Part shown: positions 9,500-17,876 of the stretch, one piece after another
Numbering within the stretch: the stretch's first letter is position 1
How the letters are laid out: every line of letters starts with the position of its first letter
Assembly (NCBI GenBank): GCA_031362985.1
Contig: JANLTO010000064.1
Span: 7,527 to 71,526, forward strand
Length of the DNA: 64,000 nt
Reading direction: 5' to 3'
Origin: SHZL01 sp031362985
GTDB lineage: Bacteria; Pseudomonadota; Gammaproteobacteria; Xanthomonadales; SZUA-36
Made by a program: the position numbers and the translations under genes
The notes under the pieces: generated by a model
Database searches by the model: none
Told to the model about the DNA's origin: nothing
The model's input: only the letters and a program-made list of their open reading frames with translations

Positions 9500-10213
9500 A
9501 TGACCCATGCCATTGCCAAGTGCATTTCCTCCTGCGGTTCATTGCTTTTCTTCCGGGACTTTTTCCTTTACCTCACCAACGAACTCGATGTTGACCAGTG
9601 CAGCATTTTCCTGATCGACAGAAGTCACGCAATTTCATGCCTCGTAACCCGAAACTTCCTGAAGGCGGATATCGCCGTCCCGCTGGCCGACGCCTATTTG
9701 CAAGAAGGCTACAAGCATGATCCCAATATTACTCTGTTGAAAACCATGTCCGCGGGGCAAACCCGTTCGGTTCACCTGAGCGAATACATACAGAAAATAT
9801 CGTCCTCTTATCAGTCCCGCTATTTCAGCAATCCGGGCCTGGGGGACAAGGTGTCCATATTGGCCGTGAGGTCCGACTACGGCTATTACATCAATCTCTA
9901 CAGAGCCTTGGGCAGGCGGAGCTTTCGGGATGACGGCTTGTTTCTCGATCCTGAGGATGAAAACGTCATATCGGCCCTGGTCACCAAACACTACAGCCTG
10001 GACTCCGCGCTGGTCGATGCAAACCCGATCGCGATGCTTTCTGATCGGGAAATGCAGGTTTGCCAAGGCATACTTCACGGCAAGAAAACAGAAACCATTG
10101 CCTTCGAATTAGGCGTGGCGCCGAGCACCATCATAACGTATCGCCGCCGGGCGTATCAAAAGCTTGGCATCAACTCGCGCAGGGCGCTTTTTGCACTTTA
10201 CAAGAGCGCTTAA
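9500..10213 (+). CDS. LuxR-type transcriptional regulator
   Basis: 237 residues. The C-terminal 60 residues are a GerE/LuxR helix-turn-helix (LSDREMQVCQGILHGKKT, then IAFELGVAPSTIITYRRRAYQKLG and NSRRALFAL). The N-terminal 170 residues do not show an obvious acyl-homoserine-lactone domain, response-regulator receiver or ATPase; they could be a GAF-like ligand-sensing domain. It is transcribed away from the VOC/FAH operon across the dyad at 9423-9444 and its stop overlaps that of the Rieske gene (TTAA). It is the likely local regulator of this cluster, responding to an aromatic ligand by inference only. Confidence 0.88.
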   Translation: MTHAIAKCISSCGSLLFFRDFFLYLTNELDVDQCSIFLIDRSHAISCLVTRNFLKADIAVPLADAYLQEGYKHDPNITLLKTMSAGQTRSVHLSEYIQKISSSYQSRYFSNPGLGDKVSILAVRSDYGYYINLYRALGRRSFRDDGLFLDPEDENVISALVTKHYSLDSALVDANPIAMLSDREMQVCQGILHGKKTETIAFELGVAPSTIITYRRRAYQKLGINSRRALFALYKSA

Positions 10214-11316
10214 TCGGAAGTCAGCCCCTGCTCACAGTCGACCAGTTTCTTCAAGTGGCGCCGCACAGCGACTCCGGGTTTGTCAGCCGCCACATCGATC
10301 TCGTAAAAACCCGGCGTCTGATCGGTCTCCCACATGTTGTGAATGCGTTCCAGCACAACGACATCCTCGCTGAATGCAGCCCGCGTGGATTCCAGCAAGA
10401 AATTTCCCACTTCCTCATCTGCAAGGGCGAAATTTCTGTTGATATTGAAATAGTAGTTGGTGGACGCATTGGTCTCCGGAGTGATCAACGATTCCACATA
10501 TACCCGCGGCTGCAGGCTGTGCATTTTTTCCGGCGCTGAGAGGTTTGTCAGTTTGGCCTGATTCACCACCATCGCCGGCGAAACGAAACGACCGCCGGAC
10601 CTACGCATCGCTTTGTCGCCTTCCCAGGACAATGGTTTCGCGAACATCGGCGGCAACGTGCATTCCACATTCCGCCAAACCTCAATGCGGCCATCATCGA
10701 CGGACACTTCCATTGGCGCACGGGCATATTCCGGCGTACCGAAGGTCTTGTCGTGCACAAAGCTCAGGTGAGTCAGGTCCAGCAGGTTTTCGTGGAGATG
10801 AACGTAACTGCCCGTGATCTTCAGGTAGCCACTGACTGAAGTCCACGCGGGGTCATTTCTGAACTCCTGCTCAGGTATTGAAGCAGGGTCGGCAAGGCTC
10901 GGATCTCCCGGCCATATCCAGATGAATGGCATTCGTTCAACGACGGGAAAAGCCCGCAATCGAATGTTTTCCGGCGCTTTCTGCTGTGAGGGAATGGCGA
11001 TGCATCTGCCGGAGCAATCGTAGCGAAAACCATGATAGCCACATTCCAGCACATCACCGTCCAGTTTGCCCTGTGATAAAGGGAAAGAACGATGACAGCA
11101 TCGGTTCTGCAATGCCACCGGGGCGCCATCCTGCTTGCGAAACAGCACAGTGCTGACACCAAGATACTGGCGCGAGAAGAGCGATCGCGTCACCTCTTGG
11201 CTGCGCGCCGCGACATACCAGGCATTGCGAATCAGGGGAGTGTCCCTGTTCGCCATGCTGGCGGCGGCAACCGCTGCCATCTGGTGCTGTCTGCTGAGTT
11301 TCGCTTGTGCTGTCAT
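10210..11316 (-). CDS. Rieske non-haem iron oxygenase, VanA-type
   Basis: A 368-residue oxygenase component. The Rieske [2Fe-2S] site is visible as C73-x-H75 (RCCHRSFPLSQG) and C92-x2-H95 (CGYHGFRYD); the mononuclear iron site is N177-x2-D180-x2-H183-x4-H188 (ENLLDLTHLSFVH). This is the layout of vanillate O-demethylase (VanA), dicamba demethylase and related enzymes that demethylate or hydroxylate aromatics with a separate reductase. No FMN/ferredoxin reductase gene adjoins it here, so the reductase must be elsewhere; the ferredoxin at 28351 is far away. It converges on the luxR-type gene with a 4-base stop overlap. Its place in the cluster suggests early attack on a methoxylated or hydroxylated aromatic. 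Confidence 0.9.
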   Translation of the reverse strand: MTAQAKLSRQHQMAAVAAASMANRDTPLIRNAWYVAARSQEVTRSLFSRQYLGVSTVLFRKQDGAPVALQNRCCHRSFPLSQGKLDGDVLECGYHGFRYDCSGRCIAIPSQQKAPENIRLRAFPVVERMPFIWIWPGDPSLADPASIPEQEFRNDPAWTSVSGYLKITGSYVHLHENLLDLTHLSFVHDKTFGTPEYARAPMEVSVDDGRIEVWRNVECTLPPMFAKPLSWEGDKAMRRSGGRFVSPAMVVNQAKLTNLSAPEKMHSLQPRVYVESLITPETNASTNYYFNINRNFALADEEVGNFLLESTRAAFSEDVVVLERIHNMWETDQTPGFYEIDVAADKPGVAVRRHLKKLVDCEQGLTSD

Positions 11317-11555
11317 GCGGTCACCTCATCGGTATCAATCGGTAGTAAGCCGCGGCTCGCCGGCATGCGGTAATTCGAGTTTATTGCTTCACATTAATAT
11401 CGATCGAGAATACATTATATACCGATTTGTCTTTCGCACAATTAGAAAATTGCGTAATAACAGTTATATAATATGACCCTGCATCCAGATTTGAAATATT
11501 GATTGGAACAGATAATTCTCGTTCAAGACTAGTTTGCCCACAGGACCCGAGCCAC
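11317..11555. promoter_or_regulatory. AT-rich divergent promoter region between Rieske and amidohydrolase genes
   Basis: About 240 bp without a gene. The stretch 11381-11520 is far more AT-rich than its surroundings and contains a TATAAT at 11467-11472 and a TATATA near 11417. A TTAGAA at 11442 lies 19 bases upstream of the TATAAT, a longer than ideal spacing. It probably holds the promoters of both divergent genes. Confidence 0.4.
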
Positions 11556-13201
11556 ATGCGGATCAATCCGAGCCTGATCACCTTTTGCATTTGCGTACTG
11601 ACGCCGCTGTCGGTTCTTGCCGCCCCGGCGGACAGCGTCTATCTGAACGGCAGCATCTACACTTCCAGCGCAGCGCAGGCCTGGGCCGAGGCCGTGGCAA
11701 TCAGGGATGGCAAGTTCGCCTTCGTGGGCGATAGTACGGAGGCGGAGAAGTACATCGGGCCATCAACCCTTGTTCATGATCTCGAGGGGAGAATGGCCAT
11801 GCCGGAATCCACGACGCGCACACCCACATGCTATGGGCAGGGGTAAGCGCCTTGTTTGGTTGCCGGCTGTCGCGTGGTGTGCCCCTGGAAACGGTGCTCG
11901 GCGAATTACAAAGCTGCGCAGGGAAGCAAGAAGCGCAAGATTGGCTGGTCGCGGATTCCGTATGGTCTGACCAGTTCCCGGGTGGCAGATTTCATCGTCG
12001 CTACCTGGACTCGGTTTTTCCGGACAAGCCCGTGATGTTGCTTGACGGTTCATACCATCACGCGTACCTGAACTCAAAGGCGCTGAGCATCGCAGGAATA
12101 GAGGCCACCACCCCCAGCCCTTCCGGGGGTGAGGTCGCGATAGGAGGCGACAACGAACCCACCGGTGAATTGGTGGAAACAGCCACTACCCTGGTGGCCG
12201 ACTACCTGCCTCGAACAACGCACTTGCAGGAAGCCGACGCGATACGGTGGTCGAGCCAACGCCTGAGCACGTTTGGCATTACTTCGGTCCAGGAAGCCTC
12301 GGCCAACGCCGCCGTGTTGCAAGCGTTGCAGGCGGCGGATCGCGGCGCGAGCCTGCAGCAACGCGTTGCGGCGCACATCGTTTGGGGCAGCCGGAAGTTT
12401 TCCGGGACTTCCGAGGAGTTTAATGAAAGGCTCATTGACGAGCGAAGCCGCTATGCCGGGAGCCACCTGGAGGTAGATTTCGTGAAGTTGTTTGTGGACG
12501 GTTCGCCGACACCGCCGTTCTTCACCGAAGCCACAATCGATTTGCTGACGGAAGAGGTTGCGCAGGAAAACTTGCTCATCCCCCCGGCCGTGTTGAGCCA
12601 ATTGGTCACGCGGCTGGACGGCATGGGAATCAAGGTCAAGATGCATGTGGCCGGCCCCGGCAGCGCACACGTTGCGCTCGACGCGATCGACGCGGCACGA
12701 AAGGTTCATCCGCATTCGGTCATCAGACACGAGTTGGCTCATAGTGCGACATTCATTCCGTCCGATTTGCAAAGGATGGGTGCATTGAACGCGGTTGCCG
12801 AGATGTCGCCGATCATGTGGCATCTGCTGCCAAAAACAACGGGCTCGCCACCGCTGCCTGCCTGGCCGTTCAGGACACTGCAGGAGCACGGCGTGGTTAT
12901 GACCATTGGCACCGATTGGCCGGTGACCGAAGAGCCGAATGTGTTTCCTGCGCTGCAGGGGGTTCTGCAGCACGGTGACCAGTCGCTCACACTGGATGAT
13001 GCTTTGAAAATGTTGACCATAAACGGCGCGATCTCACTCGGATGGGAGCAGAAGCAGGGCTCCATTGAACCGGGAAAGTCGGCCAATATGATCGTGCTGG
13101 ATCGCAACCTGTTTGAAGTGCCAACGGGAGAAATCGGTGGAACTCGTGTGCTCAAAGCAGTCTTCGAGGGAAGTGTGGTGTATGAAAAGGCAGCCGATTG
13201 A
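11556..13201 (+). pseudogene. YtcJ-like secreted amidohydrolase, single-base frameshift
   Basis: Two overlapping reading frames together encode one amidohydrolase-superfamily protein of about 548 residues: a signal peptide (MRINPSLITFCICVLTPL), the N-terminal half-barrel VYLNGSIYTSS..., then, after the shift, the metal-binding DAHTHM and the rest of the TIM barrel, ending in the usual SANMIVLDRNLFEVP. The frame breaks at about 11804: the expected PGIHDAHTHM would need one more G in the run read as CCGG. Everything after the break is intact, so this is either a very recent inactivating mutation or a sequencing error. Family members (YtcJ type) hydrolyse amide or ester bonds. It precedes the marR-type gene by 72 bp. 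Confidence 0.85.
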
Positions 13202-13273
13202 TCCCGTGGCAAAAGCAGCGCAGCGAAACTTCCTGGCGCCTTCCCGGCGTCCGTCGAGTTCGAGTTCAACACC

Positions 13274-13747
13274 ATGAAATCACCAGACCGCTTCGATCTG
13301 CTGGCCTACATTCCCTACCGGTTTGACGTGGTCATACGGCGAAGTGCGCTGTTGTTGGCCGCTCAATACCGATCGCTCGACATTACGCGACCGCAGTTTC
13401 ACGTGCTTGCATTCGTCGCGACGTTTCCGGGAATTTCACCGAAAGGCATCATCACCATGACGATCATGGATAAATCTCGCGTCACCCGCGCCATTGACGG
13501 TCTGGCGGCGAAGAAACTGCTGGTGCGTGAGGCGTGTTCCGAAGACAAGCGGGCGACCTTGTTGCGGCTGACATCCGAGGGCGCGCGAATCTACGAAAAA
13601 ATAGCTGCTATGGCGTGCAATGTGCAACGTCGATTCTGCACATCACTGAGCGAAGCAGAGCAATCCGTCCTGGACAGAGTGCTCGTCAAGCTGGATGGCG
13701 CGCTCACTCAGCTTGAAGCTGAACACGCAGAGGACAAACGGGGCTGA
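13274..13747 (+). CDS. MarR-family transcriptional regulator
   Basis: 157 residues with the winged-helix layout of MarR: DNA-recognition helix region TIMDKSRVTRAIDGLAAK at about residues 57-76 and the basic wing REACSEDKRATLLRLTSEG. MarR proteins usually repress a neighbouring gene and are released by a phenolic ligand. The nearest targets are the transhydroxylase-like genes starting at 13980 and the amidohydrolase upstream. It has no long partner domain. The choice between this protein and the LuxR-type regulator as controller of the cluster cannot be made from sequence. Confidence 0.9.
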   Translation: MKSPDRFDLLAYIPYRFDVVIRRSALLLAAQYRSLDITRPQFHVLAFVATFPGISPKGIITMTIMDKSRVTRAIDGLAAKKLLVREACSEDKRATLLRLTSEGARIYEKIAAMACNVQRRFCTSLSEAEQSVLDRVLVKLDGALTQLEAEHAEDKRG

Positions 13748-13770
13748 TCCCGGCCGACTGCCGTTCCTGA

Positions 13771-13795
13771 TGTACCCTTTTTGGGGTGACGTACT
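13771..13795 (+). promoter_or_regulatory. Candidate operator upstream of transhydroxylase-like operon
   Basis: In the 232-bp gap between the marR-type gene and the molybdoenzyme genes, TGTACCCTTTTTGGGG begins at 13771. Its first 13 bases differ at one position from the minus-strand copy at 9444-9432 between the VOC and luxR-type genes. A second GTAC follows at 13791. The conserved half is TGTACCC. The rest of the gap has no gene. Confidence 0.45.
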
Positions 13796-13979
13796 TTACA
13801 CCGAAGCTCAATCATACTGCTCACCCGAATCAGTTCACAGCACGGGCCCACAGGGCTTGAGCTCGACTCGGCATGAATTCCGGCTGCTCAAATACCGGGC
13901 TCTTGCCCACTTCAAACCGGTGGTCTGAACGGTCGACGGCCCGTCACCTGGAGCTTTTTCTGTTTGGGGGAACTGTTTA

Positions 13980-16900
13980 GTGATCTTTTCTTTCGCACTC
14001 TGGGCCCTTGCAGCGATCTTGCGACTTTATGCCTGGCGTTCAACGGAACTGCTTGGCACGATGTCCCGGAAGGACTTCGTCGCGCAGATTCGGGTCAAGG
14101 ATGGCTCACGCGGACGTTGGTACCGATTCACCGGCGGAAAGCTAAGGTCCGGCGCGGGAATTCACCCGCAGGCGGATGTGGTGATTCAGTTCAAGAACGC
14201 CCATCTGGGCTGGCAGATACTGATGAATATGTCGTCGGGCATGTTCGACTTCGCCTATGTCGTGTTGAAACCGTTCCTCGATCCGCTTCTCCTCACCAAT
14301 GCCGCCAAGAATTTCGCTTTCGAAATCACCGGTCCGGACGATCTGACGCTTCATTTCACCACCATACTGAACACCTTGCTGACGACGCACTGGAAACAGG
14401 GGGTTCGCCTCGCAAGCGGCGAGATTCGGTATGTCAATCAAACCAATGGTGGGCCGGTCTTCGTTCATGTCAAGGAAGGAAAAATCGTACGCATCACCAA
14501 CATGGAGTTCGATGATACCGATGCGGGTCCCTGGAGCATCGAAGCCCGGGGAAAAGTTTTCACCCCTCCCCGCCGCACCACGATCAGCCCGCACGGTTTG
14601 GCATCGAAATCAATCGTCTATTCGAACAAGCGGCTGCTGCATCCGTTGAAGCGAGTCGATTTCGACCCGAACGGTGAGAGGAACCCGCAGAACCGCGGAA
14701 AGTCCGGCTACGTGAGAATTTCATGGGACGAAGCCCTGGATATCACCGCAAACGAAATCAAGCGCGTCAGAAGGCAGCACGGTCATGGCGCGATACTCAA
14801 CAGCCACGGCTCACATCACACCTGGGGGAATATTGGCTACTATCTCAGCGCCAATATCCGCTTCATGAATTCGATTGGCCACACCAAGATGGTGTTGAAT
14901 CCGGATAGCTGGGAAGGGTGGTTCTGGGGCGCACTTCACCATTTCGGTTACACCATGAGAATGGGAACCGTCGAGCCTTATGGGCAAGTCGAGGACTGCC
15001 TGAAAGAAGCGGAACTCATCGTCTACTGGGCGTCTGACCCGGAATCGAGCTGTGGTTCTTACGCCGCCTACGAGGGAACCGTACGGCGGCAATGGGCCAG
15101 GCAACTTGGCATAGATGTCGTGCACATAGACCCCTACAAGAATGAAACCGCGTCCTGGTTGGGCGGCAAGTGGATACCCATCATTCCAGGAACAGGCCCT
15201 GCGTTGGCGCATGCGATCGCTCACGTATGGATTACTGAGGATCTCTACGACAGGTTCTACATCGAAAACAGGACGACCGGCTTTGCAGTGTTCCGGGACT
15301 ACATCCTCGGTGTGGAAGACGGCATTCCAAAATCGGCGGAATGGCAGCAGTCCGAGACCGGCGTCCAAGCGCATGTCGTACGCGCGCTGGCCCGAATGTG
15401 GGCAAAAAAGAAGACTTATCTGGCCGCCGGCGGCAAGGGAACGGGCTTTGGAGGCGCCAATCGCTCGGCAACGGGCGCTCAATGGGCGAGGGGCATGGTG
15501 TGCCTCATGGCGATGCAGGGCTGGGGCAGGCCGGGCGTGAACTTCGGCAACCTGACCACCGGTGCTCCGCTCGACATGCAATTCTACTTTCCCGGCTACG
15601 CGGACGGTGGAATATCGGGCGACATGGAAGGAACAGGCGACTCGGTCCAGAACTACCAGCGCATGCCGCACCTGCCCAGCATCAACACGTCGACGCAGAA
15701 AATACCCCGTTTGAGAATCCCGGAGGCCCTGCTCGAAGGAAAAGCTGTCGGCTATCCGACGGATCCGAAGTCCCTGGAAGGACAGTTCACACCGTTCGCC
15801 TACCCGGCGCCAGGTCACTCTCCGATCAGAATGATGTACAAGTACGGCGGTTCACACTTCGGCACGACCATGGAGTCCAATCGTCTGGCAAGAGCCTACC
15901 AGACAGAGGATCTGGAGTTCGTGGTGAATCAATCGATCTGGAACGAAGGGGAGGCCAGGTTCGCGGACGTGATTTTGCCGGCCTGTACCAACTTCGAGCG
16001 AACGGATATCAGCGAATGGGGCTCTGCCGGAGGCTACGGACACCACAACTTCAATCAGCTCAATCATCGAGTCATCACGCTGCAGCACAAGTGCATTGAA
16101 CCCCTGGGCGAGTCGAAATCGGATTTTCAGATCTTCCTGGAGCTGTCGAAGCGGCTGGGGCTAAGCGCCTATTTTGCGGAGGCAAAAACCGAGATTCAGT
16201 GGTGCAGAGAGCAATTCCTGAGCTCGGATCTGGCCAAGGCCGTCTCCTGGAAGGCCTTCATGAAGAAAGGCTACTACGTCGTTCCGCCGGAACATGACCC
16301 GAAGAACCGCGCACCGACGAGCATGCGGTGGTTCTATGAAGGCCGCAAGAAGGACGTTCCGGACCCCAGCCCCTTACCGAGTGAATACGGGGAAACCTAT
16401 CTCGATGGCCTGCAGACGCAGTCGGGAAAGTTCGAGTTCGAAGCGTCCAGCCTGAAGCGGTTTGGCCAGGACCCCGAGCGTCCACCCGTGAATCGTTATA
16501 TCGCGTCCTGGGAGGGTCGCAGCAGCGGGGAGATTTTTGTGCGATACCCGCTACAACTGCTGACGCCACATCCGCGCTTCAGCTTCCACACGCTGGGAGA
16601 TGGCAAAGACTCGATACTCAATGACATCGAGGAACACCGTGTCCTGATAGACGGTCACTATTACTGGGTCGCGAGGATCAACTCGGCTGACGCCGCGCGA
16701 CGAGGAATCGAGAATCATGATCTGGTCAAGCTTTTCAATGACCGGGGAGCTGTAATCTGTGCCGCAGCGGTCACGGAACGGTTGATCCCCGGTGTCGTGC
16801 ACAGCGCAGAGTCGTCTGCCGAATATCAGCCCATGGGTGAACCCGGCAGTTCGCCGGATATCGGCGGGTGCGTCAACATTCTGACACCGTCGCGATTCAT

Positions 16901-16982
16901 GACCGCGAAGACATCGGGTTCGGCGCCCAACTCCTGTTTGATCGAGATGGTGAAGTTCCATCCCGGGGGACGGGCGCAATGA
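13980..16982 (+). CDS. athL: Transhydroxylase-like molybdopterin enzyme, large (catalytic) subunit with extra N-terminal domain
   Basis: 1000 residues, DMSO-reductase superfamily. From about residue 150 onward it follows the pyrogallol-phloroglucinol transhydroxylase large subunit (AthL) and its relative resorcinol hydroxylase (RhL): GGPVFVHVKEGKIVRITNM, then FTPPRRTTISP, and the active-site block NPDSWEGW with D309-S310-W311, where Ser is the molybdenum ligand in AthL; His 279/280 in SHHTWGN matches the catalytic His. As in AthL there is no N-terminal iron-sulfur motif. The enzymes move or add hydroxyl groups on trihydroxybenzenes. Residues 1-148 are an added domain (hydrophobic start, then FTGGKLRSG, ADVVIQF, KNFAFEITGPDDLTLHF) that looks like an SCP2-type lipid/ligand domain. 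GTG start with GGGGGA upstream. Its stop overlaps the small-subunit start (ATGA). Substrate is inferred. Confidence 0.87.
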   Translation: MIFSFALWALAAILRLYAWRSTELLGTMSRKDFVAQIRVKDGSRGRWYRFTGGKLRSGAGIHPQADVVIQFKNAHLGWQILMNMSSGMFDFAYVVLKPFLDPLLLTNAAKNFAFEITGPDDLTLHFTTILNTLLTTHWKQGVRLASGEIRYVNQTNGGPVFVHVKEGKIVRITNMEFDDTDAGPWSIEARGKVFTPPRRTTISPHGLASKSIVYSNKRLLHPLKRVDFDPNGERNPQNRGKSGYVRISWDEALDITANEIKRVRRQHGHGAILNSHGSHHTWGNIGYYLSANIRFMNSIGHTKMVLNPDSWEGWFWGALHHFGYTMRMGTVEPYGQVEDCLKEAELIVYWASDPESSCGSYAAYEGTVRRQWARQLGIDVVHIDPYKNETASWLGGKWIPIIPGTGPALAHAIAHVWITEDLYDRFYIENRTTGFAVFRDYILGVEDGIPKSAEWQQSETGVQAHVVRALARMWAKKKTYLAAGGKGTGFGGANRSATGAQWARGMVCLMAMQGWGRPGVNFGNLTTGAPLDMQFYFPGYADGGISGDMEGTGDSVQNYQRMPHLPSINTSTQKIPRLRIPEALLEGKAVGYPTDPKSLEGQFTPFAYPAPGHSPIRMMYKYGGSHFGTTMESNRLARAYQTEDLEFVVNQSIWNEGEARFADVILPACTNFERTDISEWGSAGGYGHHNFNQLNHRVITLQHKCIEPLGESKSDFQIFLELSKRLGLSAYFAEAKTEIQWCREQFLSSDLAKAVSWKAFMKKGYYVVPPEHDPKNRAPTSMRWFYEGRKKDVPDPSPLPSEYGETYLDGLQTQSGKFEFEASSLKRFGQDPERPPVNRYIASWEGRSSGEIFVRYPLQLLTPHPRFSFHTLGDGKDSILNDIEEHRVLIDGHYYWVARINSADAARRGIENHDLVKLFNDRGAVICAAAVTERLIPGVVHSAESSAEYQPMGEPGSSPDIGGCVNILTPSRFMTAKTSGSAPNSCLIEMVKFHPGGRAQ

Positions 16983-17824
16983 AGAAGTGGAATCTGGTTG
17001 TTGACGTTGCAGAATGCACTAACTGCAATAATTGCTTCATCGCATGCAAGGACGAATACGTGGGGAATGAATTCCCTGGCTATTCCGCGCCACAACCACT
17101 GCACGGGCATAAATGGATCAACATTCTCAAGAAAGAGCGTGGACGTTATCCGACGGTCGATGTTGCCTACGTGCCGACCATGTGCAACCACTGCGACGAT
17201 GCCCCTTGCGTGAAGCAGGGCAATGGTGCGGTGATCAAGCGCAGTGATGGAATCGTCATCATCGACCCCGACAAGGCGGTAAACAGAAAGGACATCGTAG
17301 CGTCCTGTCCTTATGGGGCCATCTGGTGGAATGACGAGTACAAAGTGCCGCAAATATGGTCATTCGATGCCCATCTTATCGACCATGGCTGGCAACAGCC
17401 AAGGTGTGTTCAGACCTGTCCGACCGGCGCTCTGAAAGCGATCAAGGTAACGGATGCCGAAATGGGTGAAATCGCGAAATCCGAGGGGCTGGAAGCGCTA
17501 CGTCCGGAATTCAATACGAAACCGAGGGTGCTCTACAAGAACCTGCATCTTTTCAACAAGGTGTTTGTCGCGGGCGAGGTGCTGGCCACTGTGGACGGCG
17601 TGATCGACTGTCTCAGCGAGGCAGCGGTCGAATTGCATTCGCAGGGAAAGCTGTTGGCATCGGCGCGGACTGACGAGTTTGGAGAATTCAAAATCGATGG
17701 TCTCAGCCCTCGTGCCGGCGCCTGCGAGCTAAGAGTTTCGCACACCGGATTGGACCCGATAAGCATCACCTTATCGATAGAGGAAGAGAGTGTCGTTCTG
17801 AACGCACTGATGATGAGTCGGTGA
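16979..17824 (+). CDS. athS: Transhydroxylase-like iron-sulfur small subunit
   Basis: 281 residues, close to the AthS length of about 275. Ferredoxin motifs are C13-x2-C16-x2-C19-x3-C23, C69-x2-C72-x4-C77 with C110 (SCPYGAIWWN), and C143-x3-C147 (RCVQTCP). The C-terminal 90 residues (KPRVLYKNLHLF, then a beta-rich domain with DEFGEFKIDGL) match the extra barrel domain of AthS. The CxxC expected before AHL in the third ferredoxin motif is replaced by W127-S-F-D130, leaving ten usual cysteine ligands instead of twelve, so one of the three [4Fe-4S] clusters is probably missing or altered. It overlaps the large-subunit stop by ATGA, so the two are coupled. Chosen start ATG 16979; an upstream extension lies inside the large-subunit gene. 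Confidence 0.87.
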   Translation: MKKWNLVVDVAECTNCNNCFIACKDEYVGNEFPGYSAPQPLHGHKWINILKKERGRYPTVDVAYVPTMCNHCDDAPCVKQGNGAVIKRSDGIVIIDPDKAVNRKDIVASCPYGAIWWNDEYKVPQIWSFDAHLIDHGWQQPRCVQTCPTGALKAIKVTDAEMGEIAKSEGLEALRPEFNTKPRVLYKNLHLFNKVFVAGEVLATVDGVIDCLSEAAVELHSQGKLLASARTDEFGEFKIDGLSPRAGACELRVSHTGLDPISITLSIEEESVVLNALMMSR

Positions 17825-17876
17825 AACCGGCTCGACCTCGACCCGATGCCCGCAACCACACGCCAGGAGAATTGCA

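Noticed and set aside
12074..12973. A 299-codon minus-strand frame inside the amidohydrolase
   Set aside because: The opposite strand encodes a clear amidohydrolase; the antisense translation is Arg/His/Gln-rich without any family motif.
14811..15818. A 335-codon minus-strand frame inside the molybdoenzyme gene
   Set aside because: It is the shadow of a well-conserved coding region; no domain or start signal supports it.
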